Of a stretch of DNA of 64,000 nt, positions 25,324-34,080 are shown piece after piece. The stretch comes from CAYGZQ01 sp964354375 [NCBI: uncultured Planctomycetota bacterium] (lineage in GTDB: Bacteria; JAJVIF01; JAPKYR01): the NCBI GenBank assembly GCA_964354375.1, contig CAYGZQ010000008.1, positions 27,239 to 91,238 on the forward strand, written 5' to 3'. The notes beneath the pieces were generated by a model. The model saw only the letters and a program-made list of their open reading frames with translations, was not told the DNA's origin and searched no databases. How positions within the stretch are numbered: position 1 is the stretch's first letter; each line of letters opens with the position of its first letter. The position numbers were made by a program, and so were the translations under genes.

Positions 25324-25929
25324 TCAAGTGTGCGGGTCGGATTGCCCGGGCAAAGTTATGTCCTGGACGCGCACGTTGATCTCCACTACCTTCAAGCCGG
25401 TCATCTCCTGGATGCGCTGAGCGACTTTCTCACGAAGCCGGGTGGTGACATCCGGGATGTGCGTTCCGTATCGCACCCGTATTAGCATGTCGACTGCGGC
25501 CTCGGTAGCGCCGATGTCCACGCGTATCCCGTCGGTGCGTCCGCTGATCGAATCCACGATCTTGTGGATGGGATCGCGCTTCGGCGGAACGAGTCCCTCG
25601 ATCTCGCCTGCGGCAAGCAGGGCGATCCTGGCGAGCACCTTCCGGTTGATGTCGAATACCCCGCTCGAGACGGACATCCGCTCCCGGTCGAGCGACTTGG
25701 CGTCCATGCCCGAGATGTTGGATGAGATCTCCCTTATCGATGCAGCGGGCAGAGGGACTCCCCTGGCGGTTCTGCAGGTGACGGGCGGGATCTCCGCACT
25801 GGCCGGCAGATCGAGCCGCCTGTCCAGCGTGGCGCTCACCGCCTTGCGGGTCGATTTGCGGACGCCCGGGGCCTTTCTCTTTCTCGGCTTCGTCTTGCCG
25901 GTTTTCCTGGTCGTCTTAGCTGTTGGCAT
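25324..25929 (-). CDS. Asp23/Gls24-like protein
   Basis: The protein has 201 residues. The N-terminal 30 residues are very basic (KTTRKTGKTKPRKRKAPGV). Residues of about 90-195 match the Asp23 family: VFDINRKVLARIALLAAGEI, GIRVDIGATEAAVDMLIRV, and VAQRIQEMTGLKVVEINVRV. In Firmicutes these proteins are membrane-associated envelope-stress factors. The start overlaps the end of the upstream phosphatase gene by 14 bp, and the sensor kinase/phosphatase follows after 39 bp, so all three are one transcript. An Asp23 protein between two SpoIIE phosphatases suggests an envelope-stress input to the pathway; that link is inference. Confidence 0.8.
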   Translation of the reverse strand: MPTAKTTRKTGKTKPRKRKAPGVRKSTRKAVSATLDRRLDLPASAEIPPVTCRTARGVPLPAASIREISSNISGMDAKSLDRERMSVSSGVFDINRKVLARIALLAAGEIEGLVPPKRDPIHKIVDSISGRTDGIRVDIGATEAAVDMLIRVRYGTHIPDVTTRLREKVAQRIQEMTGLKVVEINVRVQDITLPGQSDPHT

Positions 25930-28096
25930 TTTTCGAGTCCTTTTTGTCTGTTCGTTTTATGACAACAATGGTCGTGTCATCGTATTGATCCGTTCCGCAG
26001 GCATGCCTCTGTATGGAATCGTAGAGAGCATCGACAATCGCGCGGGAGCTTTTTGATGCGTTCTCCCTCAGGACATCCATGACCTTCTGGGCTCCGAACA
26101 GCACTCTGTCGGGGCTCATAGCTTCGTCCAGCCCGTCCGTGTATAGAAGAGCGACATCGCCCGGCACCATGTGGAACTCGATGCTCTCGAAGTCCGCTTC
26201 GGTCACTATGCCGAGCGCTATGCCTTCAGGATTGATCTCCTCGAATTCGCCGGTTGCCGCTCGCAAAATGAGCAGGGGGCGATGGCCGGCGGAAGAGTAT
26301 GTGAGACTGTCGGCTCTGACCACGGTCAGAGCCGCAGTGACGAACTTCCCTTGAGTGATCATTCTGCAGAGGAGCGAGTTTACGGTTTTGAGAACCTTCT
26401 CAGGACCGTAGTCGGTCTCGCTTGCGGCGAGGAAGAGGGCGCGGGTCATTGTCATGAGGAGGCTTGCGGGGATGGATTTCCCGCATACGTCGGCTACTGT
26501 GATCCCGAGCTCGTCGTCGTGGTACAGGTAATCAAAGAAATCGCCGCCGACCTCTCTTGCGGGTCTGCTCTCGCCATGAATGTCGAAGCCCGGGAGCTCG
26601 GGTTGCTTGCTGGGAAGCATTTCGAGCTGGACCTCGCGCGCGGTCTCGAGCTGGTGCTCGATGATGGATGTCTCGATGATCTTGAGGTGCAGAGATCGGT
26701 TATAGGCAAGGTAAGCCGCGAGGCTGGCCAGGGCCTTTATCGCCTCTGCGATGCGCGGGCTGACGACGGGAGAGTAGCCGTAGACGACCAGCGCTCCGAT
26801 GTTCTTCTCTGCGGCTACGAGAGGAGCGATGATCCGGGTGCACCTGGAATTGCCGAGCTGGACCGGGTCGACGTAGACCTCTCCTGCCGGAAGCGAATTA
26901 ATCTCGTTGGCGAGGCATTGCTTGTTTCTGAGCTGGGACGCAAGCACTTCGTTGGCCTCGCAACCCAGGGTGGCTGTTTCCTCTATCTCGCCGGTCTGGT
27001 CGTTGAGAAGAATCACGCATCCGCGGTCGGTGCGACAGAGCTCCAGGACGATCAGGAGAAACTGCAGAAGAAATGTCCTGGAACTCTTCTCCGAGATCGA
27101 GCTGATGCTCGATGTCTCGACTGCGGCCCTGAGAATGGATGAAAGCTCGTCGACATAACCTTCCTGAGTTGATATCAGGTCGGCGTTGACGAGGAGCAGA
27201 GCGATCTGGGCGGTGAGGTCCGGCAGGAGACTTGCGTGGTATGCCTGTTCGGTCTCGGAATCCGCGCATATCCCGACCAGGCACCCCAGGACCTTGCCTC
27301 GAGAGTAGATGGGGTGATGCAGGAAGCGGCAATCGGGGACCTTTTCGTCGGTGGAGTCCGCCAGGCGCCGTCGACCGATGACAAGCTGTCTGTCGATCTC
27401 GAGGGGTTTGTCGAAATACGGGGCGAGGCAGTCGATAGAGTGATTCTCGAGCGCGTCGAGGTGACGTTTCGTCAGGCCGGTCTCGCGAACGAGAGCGTAA
27501 TGTGTCTGCTCGCGGACGAGGGTGATCGCCATGAGTTTGCTGCCGAGGGCGCGTCCGGCGGCCTCGAGGATCGATTTGATCGTGTACTCGAAATCCCCAA
27601 GGTCGTTCTGCAGGCCTGCCAGCTCGATCATGGCGCTCGCCAGGCATAACCTCTGGCGGTATATCTTGATCAGGTCGAGGGTAATCTCGAGGGGATCGAA
27701 TGCCCTGAGGTCGGCGGGCAACTGATTTTCGATGTCGGTTGTCTTTCCGCTCGTGAGGTCGTGGACTATCGAGGCCAGGTTCTTCACCGCTTCGCTCGGG
27801 GCAACCTGCGCGTCCAGCATCGCCTCCTGCCACCCGGATGGCTGACCGGTCAGGCCGACGAGAGGCAGGGCGCTGGTGTGCGGGTTCAGCTTGAGCCAGA
27901 TTGCTACAGTGGGTACGGGCAGACCGGTGCTGACCTGGTCAAGCACGACCGCATCGGGAAGGGAGTCCAGTGCAAGCCGGATGGCTTCGAAACCATCCGT
28001 CGTCCGAACGACCTCGATGCCCTGAGCTCGGAGATCTTCTGCGAGAGAAGCATTCTCGCTCGCGAGTATCAATGATAGCGATGGTGTCTCGGACAC
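25916..28096 (-). CDS. Cytoplasmic GAF-SpoIIE phosphatase (RsbU/RsbP-like)
   Basis: The protein has 726 residues from GTG 28096, which has GGAGG just before it; an ATG at 28144 lacks one. The N terminus resembles a receiver fold (LSLILASENASLAEDLR, DAVVLDQVSTGLPV), but acceptor conservation is doubtful. Two GAF-type regions span about 150-480. The C-terminal SpoIIE/PP2C phosphatase carries AREVGGDFFDYLY, ITVADVCGKSIPASLLM, YSSAGHRPLLIL and LLYTDGLDEAM. Such enzymes remove phosphate from anti-anti-sigma proteins. No anti-anti-sigma (STAS) gene is nearby. It is the first gene of the signalling operon. Confidence 0.87.
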   Translation of the reverse strand: MSETPSLSLILASENASLAEDLRAQGIEVVRTTDGFEAIRLALDSLPDAVVLDQVSTGLPVPTVAIWLKLNPHTSALPLVGLTGQPSGWQEAMLDAQVAPSEAVKNLASIVHDLTSGKTTDIENQLPADLRAFDPLEITLDLIKIYRQRLCLASAMIELAGLQNDLGDFEYTIKSILEAAGRALGSKLMAITLVREQTHYALVRETGLTKRHLDALENHSIDCLAPYFDKPLEIDRQLVIGRRRLADSTDEKVPDCRFLHHPIYSRGKVLGCLVGICADSETEQAYHASLLPDLTAQIALLLVNADLISTQEGYVDELSSILRAAVETSSISSISEKSSRTFLLQFLLIVLELCRTDRGCVILLNDQTGEIEETATLGCEANEVLASQLRNKQCLANEINSLPAGEVYVDPVQLGNSRCTRIIAPLVAAEKNIGALVVYGYSPVVSPRIAEAIKALASLAAYLAYNRSLHLKIIETSIIEHQLETAREVQLEMLPSKQPELPGFDIHGESRPAREVGGDFFDYLYHDDELGITVADVCGKSIPASLLMTMTRALFLAASETDYGPEKVLKTVNSLLCRMITQGKFVTAALTVVRADSLTYSSAGHRPLLILRAATGEFEEINPEGIALGIVTEADFESIEFHMVPGDVALLYTDGLDEAMSPDRVLFGAQKVMDVLRENASKSSRAIVDALYDSIQRHACGTDQYDDTTIVVIKRTDKKDSKNANS

Positions 28097-28247
28097 GATT
28101 CCTCCGGCACACGAGTTACGTCCCGCCCCATTGAATAGCCTCATTGGATTAGTTGGAAATTGATAAAAAGGAGCTAATAAGGAGCGTTCCGAGGCCGCTT
28201 TTTTAAGGACGATAAAGACCGGTGAGAATAGATTGAGTTGGGGGTTT

Positions 28248-28874
28248 TCAGTCTCCCGGAGCCGGGACGCCGGAGTGTTCGGTTGTGTCGGACCGCGAGA
28301 GGCATATGACTCCGGCGATGATCAGGGCGATCGCGACGATCTTGAGGGAGTTGATGTCTTCGTTCAGCAGAATTGCGCTTCCCAGGATTATGACGACGTA
28401 GCTTATGGCGAGAAAGGGGAACGCGAAGCTCACAGGCACGTCGGCCAGGATTTTCAGCCAGGCGACGCCAAAAAAGAAATAGATTATGAGACCGACAAGG
28501 ACGGGCCAGTAGAAGACAAGCCTGACGAAGCCGACAAGGTCGGAAGGGAATTTTCCGCGGACGATTATCTTCTCGCTTCCGTCAAGGCCGCTTGATACCA
28601 CAGTTCCTTCCGAGAACGTTCCGTCGATGAAGACCTCGCGGATTCCGACGGCTCCGTCAGACTTCGCAACATCGATGGTTGCTCTCCCATCGATCCAGAC
28701 AATTGCGCGGTCGGGTACCAGTATGCGGTCGCCCATTCTTACCGGTGCGCCGGTGGTCTGAAAAGTGTTGACGCCGTGCTTGATGAAAAGCTGCCCCACT
28801 CCCGCGAGCGTCACCATGAGGATGATGAAGATCACCATGCCCAAAGAGGCGGTTTTGGCGGGCGGGACGCTCAT
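28248..28874 (-). CDS. SMR/EamA-type membrane protein with periplasmic insert (subunit 2)
   Basis: The protein has 208 residues. It has four predicted membrane spans, as in small multidrug resistance proteins: the first at LGMVIFIILMVTLAGVGQLF and the last at LKIVAIALIIAGVICL. Between spans 1 and 2 is an extra region of about 85 polar residues (about 34-120), rich in beta-type sequence; normal SMR proteins have a short loop there. ATG 28874 overlaps the stop of the upstream SMR gene (ATGA). With that gene it probably forms a heterodimer, as ArnE/ArnF does for a lipid-linked sugar. Confidence 0.7.
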   Translation of the reverse strand: MSVPPAKTASLGMVIFIILMVTLAGVGQLFIKHGVNTFQTTGAPVRMGDRILVPDRAIVWIDGRATIDVAKSDGAVGIREVFIDGTFSEGTVVSSGLDGSEKIIVRGKFPSDLVGFVRLVFYWPVLVGLIIYFFFGVAWLKILADVPVSFAFPFLAISYVVIILGSAILLNEDINSLKIVAIALIIAGVICLSRSDTTEHSGVPAPGD

Positions 28875-29296
28875 GATCCACCTCCGGAGGTCAGGTGGGG
28901 AAGAATCTGTCTTGCCGGCTCGCTGAAACCCAAAGCGATCACCCCGGCGAGGATGAGCACAATGGCCGCGATCTTCCATGCGTCGATTCGCTCGCGGAAG
29001 ACCCATTTGCCAGCGATGATGATGATGATGTAGCTCACGGAGATGCAGGGGTACGCGAACGAGAGCGGCACCTTCGAAAGGACCCAGAGCCACAGGACGG
29101 TGGACAGGATGTAGATCAGAATGCCCGCGAGGACGTAAAGGTCGGTGAACATCTTCGGCAGGGCTTTGAGGATCGGGCCGAGGTCGCCTGAGGCTCTGGC
29201 GCGGACGCGGTTCATTCCGGCCTTCATGGCGATCTGTCCGATCGCTCCCATGGCGATGGCGATGAAAAGGACGGTTAACTCAAGGGCTCCGGGCAT
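28871..29296 (-). CDS. SMR/EamA-type membrane protein (subunit 1)
   Basis: The protein has 141 residues and four membrane spans. It contains GQIAMKAGMNR in span 1 and LSKVPLSFAYPCISVSYIII in spans 2-3, features of EmrE/ArnE-type proteins. Two overlapping SMR genes usually make a paired transporter, here with one ordinary and one enlarged subunit. ATG 29296 is chosen because upstream in-frame codons include the hairpin region and lack hydrophobic character. The cargo could be a lipid-linked sugar or a small cation; the sequence does not decide. Confidence 0.75.
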   Translation of the reverse strand: MPGALELTVLFIAIAMGAIGQIAMKAGMNRVRARASGDLGPILKALPKMFTDLYVLAGILIYILSTVLWLWVLSKVPLSFAYPCISVSYIIIIIAGKWVFRERIDAWKIAAIVLILAGVIALGFSEPARQILPHLTSGGGS

Positions 29297-29349
29297 CAGT
29301 CTGTCGACGGGCCATTCTAGCACGCATGAAGACAACCTGGAAGGGCTGT

Positions 29350-29417
29350 ACCATGCGCCTCCGGCGCATGGTTCCTGCATTTTTCGACCGTGGAAGAATC
29401 ATGCGCGGGACGCGCAT
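29350..29417. other. Two hairpins between the efflux and SMR operons
   Basis: At 29350-29372, ACCATGCGCC/GGCGCATGGT forms a 10-bp stem with a 3-nt loop. At 29401-29417, ATGCGCG/CGCGCAT forms a second stem immediately after the adaptor stop codon. They are candidates for termination or mRNA stabilisation between operons. Confidence 0.45.
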
Positions 29418-29418
29418 A

Positions 29419-30789
29419 CTACTCGACCTGCACCTGCACTCCGCCCCCGTCGGACTCTTCGCCCTTCGTTTTGACGATCTCGTTGAGAAGGTCGCTCGGG
29501 ACGCCGCGTACGATGACCTTCTCGCCATCGGTGAGACCGCTTAACACTTCGGTAAACTCGTAGTTGGTTTTCCCGATGGTGATCTCTCGCGCCTCGATCT
29601 TGTCGTTTTCATCGACGACGAACACGAATGTGCGCTCGTCTTTCTGAGCGATCGCCCGGTCGGGGACGAGGAGGACGTTCTTGATGGTGTCCGTGATGAT
29701 CTCGACCTCGCAGGTCATGCCCGACATGAGTCTGTGGTCGGGATTGGGGACCTCGATCTCGGCGGTGAATGACGTGGCTCCGGACTGCGCGGAGGCCTGG
29801 GGATGGATTTTCAGCATCGTTCCCTCGAAGGTCTCGTCGGGGTACGCGTCCACATCGAACGTGCATTTCTGGCCGACCTTGACCGAGCCGATGTCGCTCT
29901 CGTCGACGCTGGCGAAGGCCTTCATTTTCGAGACATCGCCGATGGAGCACATCGCGTCGCCTCCCGCGAAACTTGCGAGAGTGCTGACCACCACGCTGCC
30001 CTCGGTGACGAACCGTTCGAGGATGATGCCGGTCATGGGCGAGAAAATGGTGGCGTTTCCCAGCGCTCTTTGGGCCTCCCTGACCGCGATGCGGGAGCTC
30101 TCGACGTTGGCTTGCGCCATACGGATTTCCTCGTCCGTGCTGCCCTCGAGGAGGACATCGAGCGCTTTGCGGGCCTGGTCGAGTATCTGCTGAGCTTTCT
30201 CGACCGCGTAGGTGGCGTTGTCGAGCTCCTCGTCACTCGCGAAACCGGCGTCATGAAGCCGCTGAACCCTGGTGAGGTCCTCGGTCGCCTGGTCGAGCGC
30301 GAGCTGAGCGCTTTCGATCGCGGATGTGTAGGATTGAAGTTCCCTGGGGGTGTAGCCCAGACGGGTGAGATCGAGCCGCGCCTGGGCGTTGGAAAGGCCT
30401 GCGCGCGCACTGTCGAGACCGTTCAGGAGGTCCTCCTGGTCCAGAAGAGCGATCGGATCGCCCTCAGTCACCCAGTCGCCGACATCGATGTAAAACTCCT
30501 CGATACGTCCGCTGGCCTCCGGGCGCACCTGGACCACCTCGTACGGCTGCAGCGTGGCGGAGGCGAGAATGCTCAGCTCAAGGTCGCCGGTGTAGGTGGA
30601 TTCCACCGCCTGGTATTCCTGCAGCTTCCACTTGGTCTGTTTCTGGACGTTCAGATACGATCTGATCGAGATTCCTGCGACAACGGCAAGCAGCACAGCC
30701 AGGAAAATCCAGTTCAGAAGCGCTCGTTTTCGGCGCCTGGCACGCTTCTCGTTCTTCTGGTTTTTCTCGTTTTTCCCGTTCGTTACCAT
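29419..30789 (-). CDS. Periplasmic adaptor (HlyD/MacA family)
   Basis: The protein has 456 residues. A basic cytoplasmic start and one anchor (about 24-42, LLNWIFLAVLLAVVAGIS) are followed by a lipoyl-type half (VRPEASGRIEEFYIDVGDWV), a long coiled-coil hairpin (about 115-245), the second lipoyl half with NATIFSPMTGIILERFV, and beta-barrel/membrane-proximal domains (about 280-450). It is the adaptor joining an inner-membrane pump to a TolC channel. It is the last of four tightly packed genes with a TolC homologue, a LolD/MacB-type ATPase and a Yip1 protein. Confidence 0.9.
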   Translation of the reverse strand: MVTNGKNEKNQKNEKRARRRKRALLNWIFLAVLLAVVAGISIRSYLNVQKQTKWKLQEYQAVESTYTGDLELSILASATLQPYEVVQVRPEASGRIEEFYIDVGDWVTEGDPIALLDQEDLLNGLDSARAGLSNAQARLDLTRLGYTPRELQSYTSAIESAQLALDQATEDLTRVQRLHDAGFASDEELDNATYAVEKAQQILDQARKALDVLLEGSTDEEIRMAQANVESSRIAVREAQRALGNATIFSPMTGIILERFVTEGSVVVSTLASFAGGDAMCSIGDVSKMKAFASVDESDIGSVKVGQKCTFDVDAYPDETFEGTMLKIHPQASAQSGATSFTAEIEVPNPDHRLMSGMTCEVEIITDTIKNVLLVPDRAIAQKDERTFVFVVDENDKIEAREITIGKTNYEFTEVLSGLTDGEKVIVRGVPSDLLNEIVKTKGEESDGGGVQVQVE

Positions 30790-30790
30790 C

Positions 30791-31624
30791 TCAGCTTTTA
30801 CCTGCCAATCCCTGCAGCGCCATTCCCCCGAATATCAGGATCGCGATAATGATGATGACTATCAAAGTGGAGACAATCGTAGTCACGATCGCCTGAGACC
30901 TTGTGCACCTGTTGGCTGCCTGGAGCGCGAAAACCATGACTATGGTGCTCCAGATGAAGAATGGATCAATCAGGCCGAGCACCTGGACTACAGCAGCCGT
31001 CCCGGGAGACAGCTCTACGCTTTGCGGAATCAGTCCGGCAAGGCTGAAGGGCTTGAGGTAGCGCATGTCCGTCAGCTGCTCGAAAGTAGTGATGCCCCGG
31101 ATCATCCCCACCACAGTCTTCGCGACTTCCGAGAAGATGGAGATCAGAGACAGCCATGGCATGACACCCAGGAGCCGCTTGAAATCGGTGTCAAGCCCCT
31201 GACCCAGGGAGACAAGGAAGATCAGGCCGCTCATCATGAGGAACCCGATTGCTAGACCGATGGGAGGCCCCACCACCGTCCCGACGTAACTGAGTATCCG
31301 CATCGATTTAGCGATTATTCCGATGGCCTCGGTCTGATCCTTCTCCGGCAGACCCTGTTCGGCGAAGCTCTTCTGCATCTGGGTGATGGTGTTGGATTCG
31401 ATCAGAGGCATGGAGGTCGGGAGCATGACCATCTGGATTGCGATCCAAATCAGGCTGACGATGATGAAAGCGGACCAGAAATCCGGACGTCTTGCGAGAC
31501 GCTTGAACGTTGCGATAGGAGAGATATAAACGCCGATGATCTTCTCGACGATTGACAGCTCTTCGATCTGCTCCTCTTCGGGAAGAGGCTCGATACCGGT
31601 GTTCGTGTCGCTAAGGTTGTTCAT
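30791..31624 (-). CDS. Yip1-domain integral membrane protein
   Basis: The protein has 277 residues. After a charged N terminus (about 1-45) come a Yip1-type segment, IATFKRLARRPDFWSAFIIV, and five predicted membrane spans. Its stop lies 1 bp from the adaptor start and its start 16 bp after the ATPase stop. In MacB-like systems this slot encodes the FtsX-like permease; here no such permease exists in the operon. The Yip1 protein may be the membrane partner of the ATPase, but that is inference. Its own biochemical role is unknown. Confidence 0.75.
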   Translation of the reverse strand: MNNLSDTNTGIEPLPEEEQIEELSIVEKIIGVYISPIATFKRLARRPDFWSAFIIVSLIWIAIQMVMLPTSMPLIESNTITQMQKSFAEQGLPEKDQTEAIGIIAKSMRILSYVGTVVGPPIGLAIGFLMMSGLIFLVSLGQGLDTDFKRLLGVMPWLSLISIFSEVAKTVVGMIRGITTFEQLTDMRYLKPFSLAGLIPQSVELSPGTAAVVQVLGLIDPFFIWSTIVMVFALQAANRCTRSQAIVTTIVSTLIVIIIIAILIFGGMALQGLAGKS

Positions 31625-31640
31625 TCTCTCGTGTCCTGCT

Positions 31641-32363
31641 CTATACGGTTGCGGTGGCCGACTCTCTTGCGAGGAACGGCACCTGACGCATATCGGAGAC
31701 GATCCTGCCGTCGATAAGTTTCACTATGCGCTGGGCGTACGCCGCGATTTCATCTTCGTGAGTCACGAGCACGATTGTCTTCCCGCTGAGGTGAAACTCC
31801 CAGAAGAGCTCCATGATCTCAAACGACACTTTGCTGTCGAGATTCCCGGTGGGCTCGTCGGCCATGACGATCTCGGGGTCGGTGACAATGGCGCGTGCAA
31901 TGGCGACGCGCTGCTGCTCTCCGCCGGACAGCTCGTTGGGTTTGTGGCGGGCCCTGTGCTCCAGCTTGACGTGCTCCAGCGCCTTCAGGGCAAGCTGCCT
32001 TCTGTTCTTCGTTCCGGCATACACGAGGGGCAGCTCCACATTCTCGACGGCGCTGGTCCTGTTGAGAAGGTTGAACGACTGAAACACGAACCCGATGTGA
32101 CGATTGCGGATTCTGGCCAGCTCGTTGTCGCTGAGCTGACTGACATCCTCGCCGTTGAACCAATAGCGGCCCCTTGTGGGACGGTCGAGCGCGCCGAGGA
32201 CATTCATGAGGGTGCTCTTACCGCTGCCTGAGGCCCCCATAATGGCCAACATCTCACCGTTCTCGATTGTGAGCGAGACACCGTCAAGGGCACGGACCTG
32301 TGTCTCACCCATCTCGTAGATCCTGTACACGTTTTCCAGAACGATGATCGGCGTGTCGGACAT
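31641..32363 (-). CDS. ABC transporter ATPase (MacB/LolD type)
   Basis: The protein has 240 residues. It has Walker A GASGSGKS (43-50), Q-loop FVFQSFNLL, signature LSGGEQQR, Walker B IVMADEPTGNLDS and an H-loop VLVTHEDEI. The ETQVRALDGVSL opening is typical of the MacB/LolD/FtsE group, which works with FtsX-fold permeases. It overlaps the TolC homologue by 1 bp (TAATG). It would energise export through the adaptor and TolC encoded alongside, but its membrane permease is not evident. Confidence 0.92.
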   Translation of the reverse strand: MSDTPIIVLENVYRIYEMGETQVRALDGVSLTIENGEMLAIMGASGSGKSTLMNVLGALDRPTRGRYWFNGEDVSQLSDNELARIRNRHIGFVFQSFNLLNRTSAVENVELPLVYAGTKNRRQLALKALEHVKLEHRARHKPNELSGGEQQRVAIARAIVTDPEIVMADEPTGNLDSKVSFEIMELFWEFHLSGKTIVLVTHEDEIAAYAQRIVKLIDGRIVSDMRQVPFLARESATATV

Positions 32364-33907
32364 TACTGGGTCCTCTCAGATCCTGCCCCGGCTCCGGAGG
32401 CAATGCTCCCCAGCACGACCGCATCGTCCAGAAGCGGCTGGTTGACGAGGAACTCGAGCTGGGCGACCGCGAGAAGCGCGTCGGCAAGCGCCTGGTCGTG
32501 GGCCAGGCGAGCGTTGGCGAGATCAAGGTCGAAGTCGAGGAGGTCACGGGAGGTTATCAGACCGAGCTCGTACCGCAATTGTTCGCTCTCCATTTTCACT
32601 TCCTGTACTTCGAGGCCCTGGGCGGTGACATCGATCCGCAGAAGGGCGTTGCTGAAATCGTCCGACGCGGTCCTCACATTCAGTTGGAGATTCCTGAGGA
32701 AATTGATGCGCTGCAGGTCCAGCTGATCCAGTGTGAGCTTCGCGGTCGAAACATCCGCCTTGGACACTCGGTTTCCGCCCAGGGGGAGGCGGTATTGGAT
32801 GCCGGTGTACCAGGAGAAGTCATTGAGGTCGCTCACGCTGCCTGCGAGAGCATCGTCGCTGCCGGCGAAACCCAGGGTCGCGTTCCATGTCAGGGTGGGT
32901 TGCTCTCTGTCGTTTGCGAGCATCAGGTCGAGCTGCGCCTGCTGCACCTGCAGATCGATGTCCTTCAGATCGGGACGATTTCTCTGTGCGAGCGCGTAGA
33001 ATTCCTCGGGATCGACATCGAGGTACATTTTCTGGAGAGTCTCGGGGACGACGGCGATGTCGTCGGTGATCGGGAGGCCGATGATTTCCTTGAGGCCGTC
33101 CAGCGCCGTGGCGAACGCGGTCTGTGCGTTGAGGAGGGCCTCTCTGCGCTCGGCGAGTCCGGCCTGCGCGGAGAGCAGCTCGTACGGGGCCAGCTTCCCT
33201 GCATCGATCCTCGCCTGGGTCGCCTCGACCAGTCTCTCGGTTGTCTGGAGGCTGAGCTCGGCGGTCTGAATCTGCCTGGAGGCAAGAATCGCGCCGACAT
33301 AGGACTGGATGACTGTGTGCCTGAGGCTTCTCGCAGCGTTGTTAACCGCGGATTCGCCGCGCATGACGCCGAGGTCGGCGCGCTCGACCCCCAGGCGATT
33401 TATCCTCTGGCCGTGCCCCTCGAGGAGCGGCTGCGAATACGATACCCCGACCTGCGATGAGTAGGAGCTGAAGTGATTGATCGTTTCACCGGACAAGGAG
33501 GAGCCGGCGGTGCGACCCTCGCCCACCGAGATAACCCAGCTGCTTCCGTCCCATGTGGGATAGAGGTACCGCATGGCCAGGTCGAGCTGGGAGTTCGGCG
33601 AGGAGGAGGATCCCGATCCTGAGGAGTCGGAGTTGCGCGTGGACAGGTCAAGCTCAAAGCCCGGGTCGAATGCGGCCTGGCTGCGCATAAGATTGACCGA
33701 GCTGGCCTCGAGGTTGATGCGTGCGATCCGGAGACCTATGTTGTTCTCCACGGCGATGTCGAGGCATTCCGCCAGCGTCAGCGATCTGGGGGCCGCCGCG
33801 GTGTCGACCGGCGGGCTCTCCTTCTGTGCGCCCGCGATCGATGGAAGCAGGCAGCACAGGAGAGCAAGAGAGATGATTAGGGTCCAGTTACAGAGTTTCG
33901 GTATCAT
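32363..33907 (-). CDS. TolC-family outer-membrane efflux protein
   Basis: The protein has 514 residues. A signal peptide ends near IAGAQKE (about 27). Two repeats of the OEP fold follow: SLTLAECLDIAVENNIGLRI begins the first and LAQRNRPDLKDIDLQVQQAQ the second. Tyrosine-rich beta strands occur near YSQPLLEGHGQRIN. It forms a trimeric outer-membrane channel. It is the first gene of the efflux operon, starting just downstream of an extended -10 promoter at 34069-34077. The Ser/Gly run at about 100 (SSGSGSSS) is probably a surface loop. Confidence 0.92.
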   Translation of the reverse strand: MIPKLCNWTLIISLALLCCLLPSIAGAQKESPPVDTAAAPRSLTLAECLDIAVENNIGLRIARINLEASSVNLMRSQAAFDPGFELDLSTRNSDSSGSGSSSSPNSQLDLAMRYLYPTWDGSSWVISVGEGRTAGSSLSGETINHFSSYSSQVGVSYSQPLLEGHGQRINRLGVERADLGVMRGESAVNNAARSLRHTVIQSYVGAILASRQIQTAELSLQTTERLVEATQARIDAGKLAPYELLSAQAGLAERREALLNAQTAFATALDGLKEIIGLPITDDIAVVPETLQKMYLDVDPEEFYALAQRNRPDLKDIDLQVQQAQLDLMLANDREQPTLTWNATLGFAGSDDALAGSVSDLNDFSWYTGIQYRLPLGGNRVSKADVSTAKLTLDQLDLQRINFLRNLQLNVRTASDDFSNALLRIDVTAQGLEVQEVKMESEQLRYELGLITSRDLLDFDLDLANARLAHDQALADALLAVAQLEFLVNQPLLDDAVVLGSIASGAGAGSERTQ

Positions 33908-34068
33908 GGCTGCTCAGTGGAACAATGTATTACGACGGCAGAGGTCGCGAAAAAGTTCCATGTATGCTTCAGCAGGCGCCGTCAGCGCAAACACAATCCC
34001 GGGGATGCCCAGACTGAACGCTCCAGTCGCAGATGAACTCCCCTTCTGCCCGAAATGAGCTTCGACGG

Positions 34069-34077
34069 ATTATAGCA
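34069..34077 (-). promoter_or_regulatory. Extended -10 promoter before the efflux operon
   Basis: The minus strand reads TGCTATAAT immediately after the pgeF stop codon, giving a leader of about 160 nt for the TolC-family gene. The same 9-mer precedes lysA. Confidence 0.5.
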
Positions 34078-34080
34078 AAT

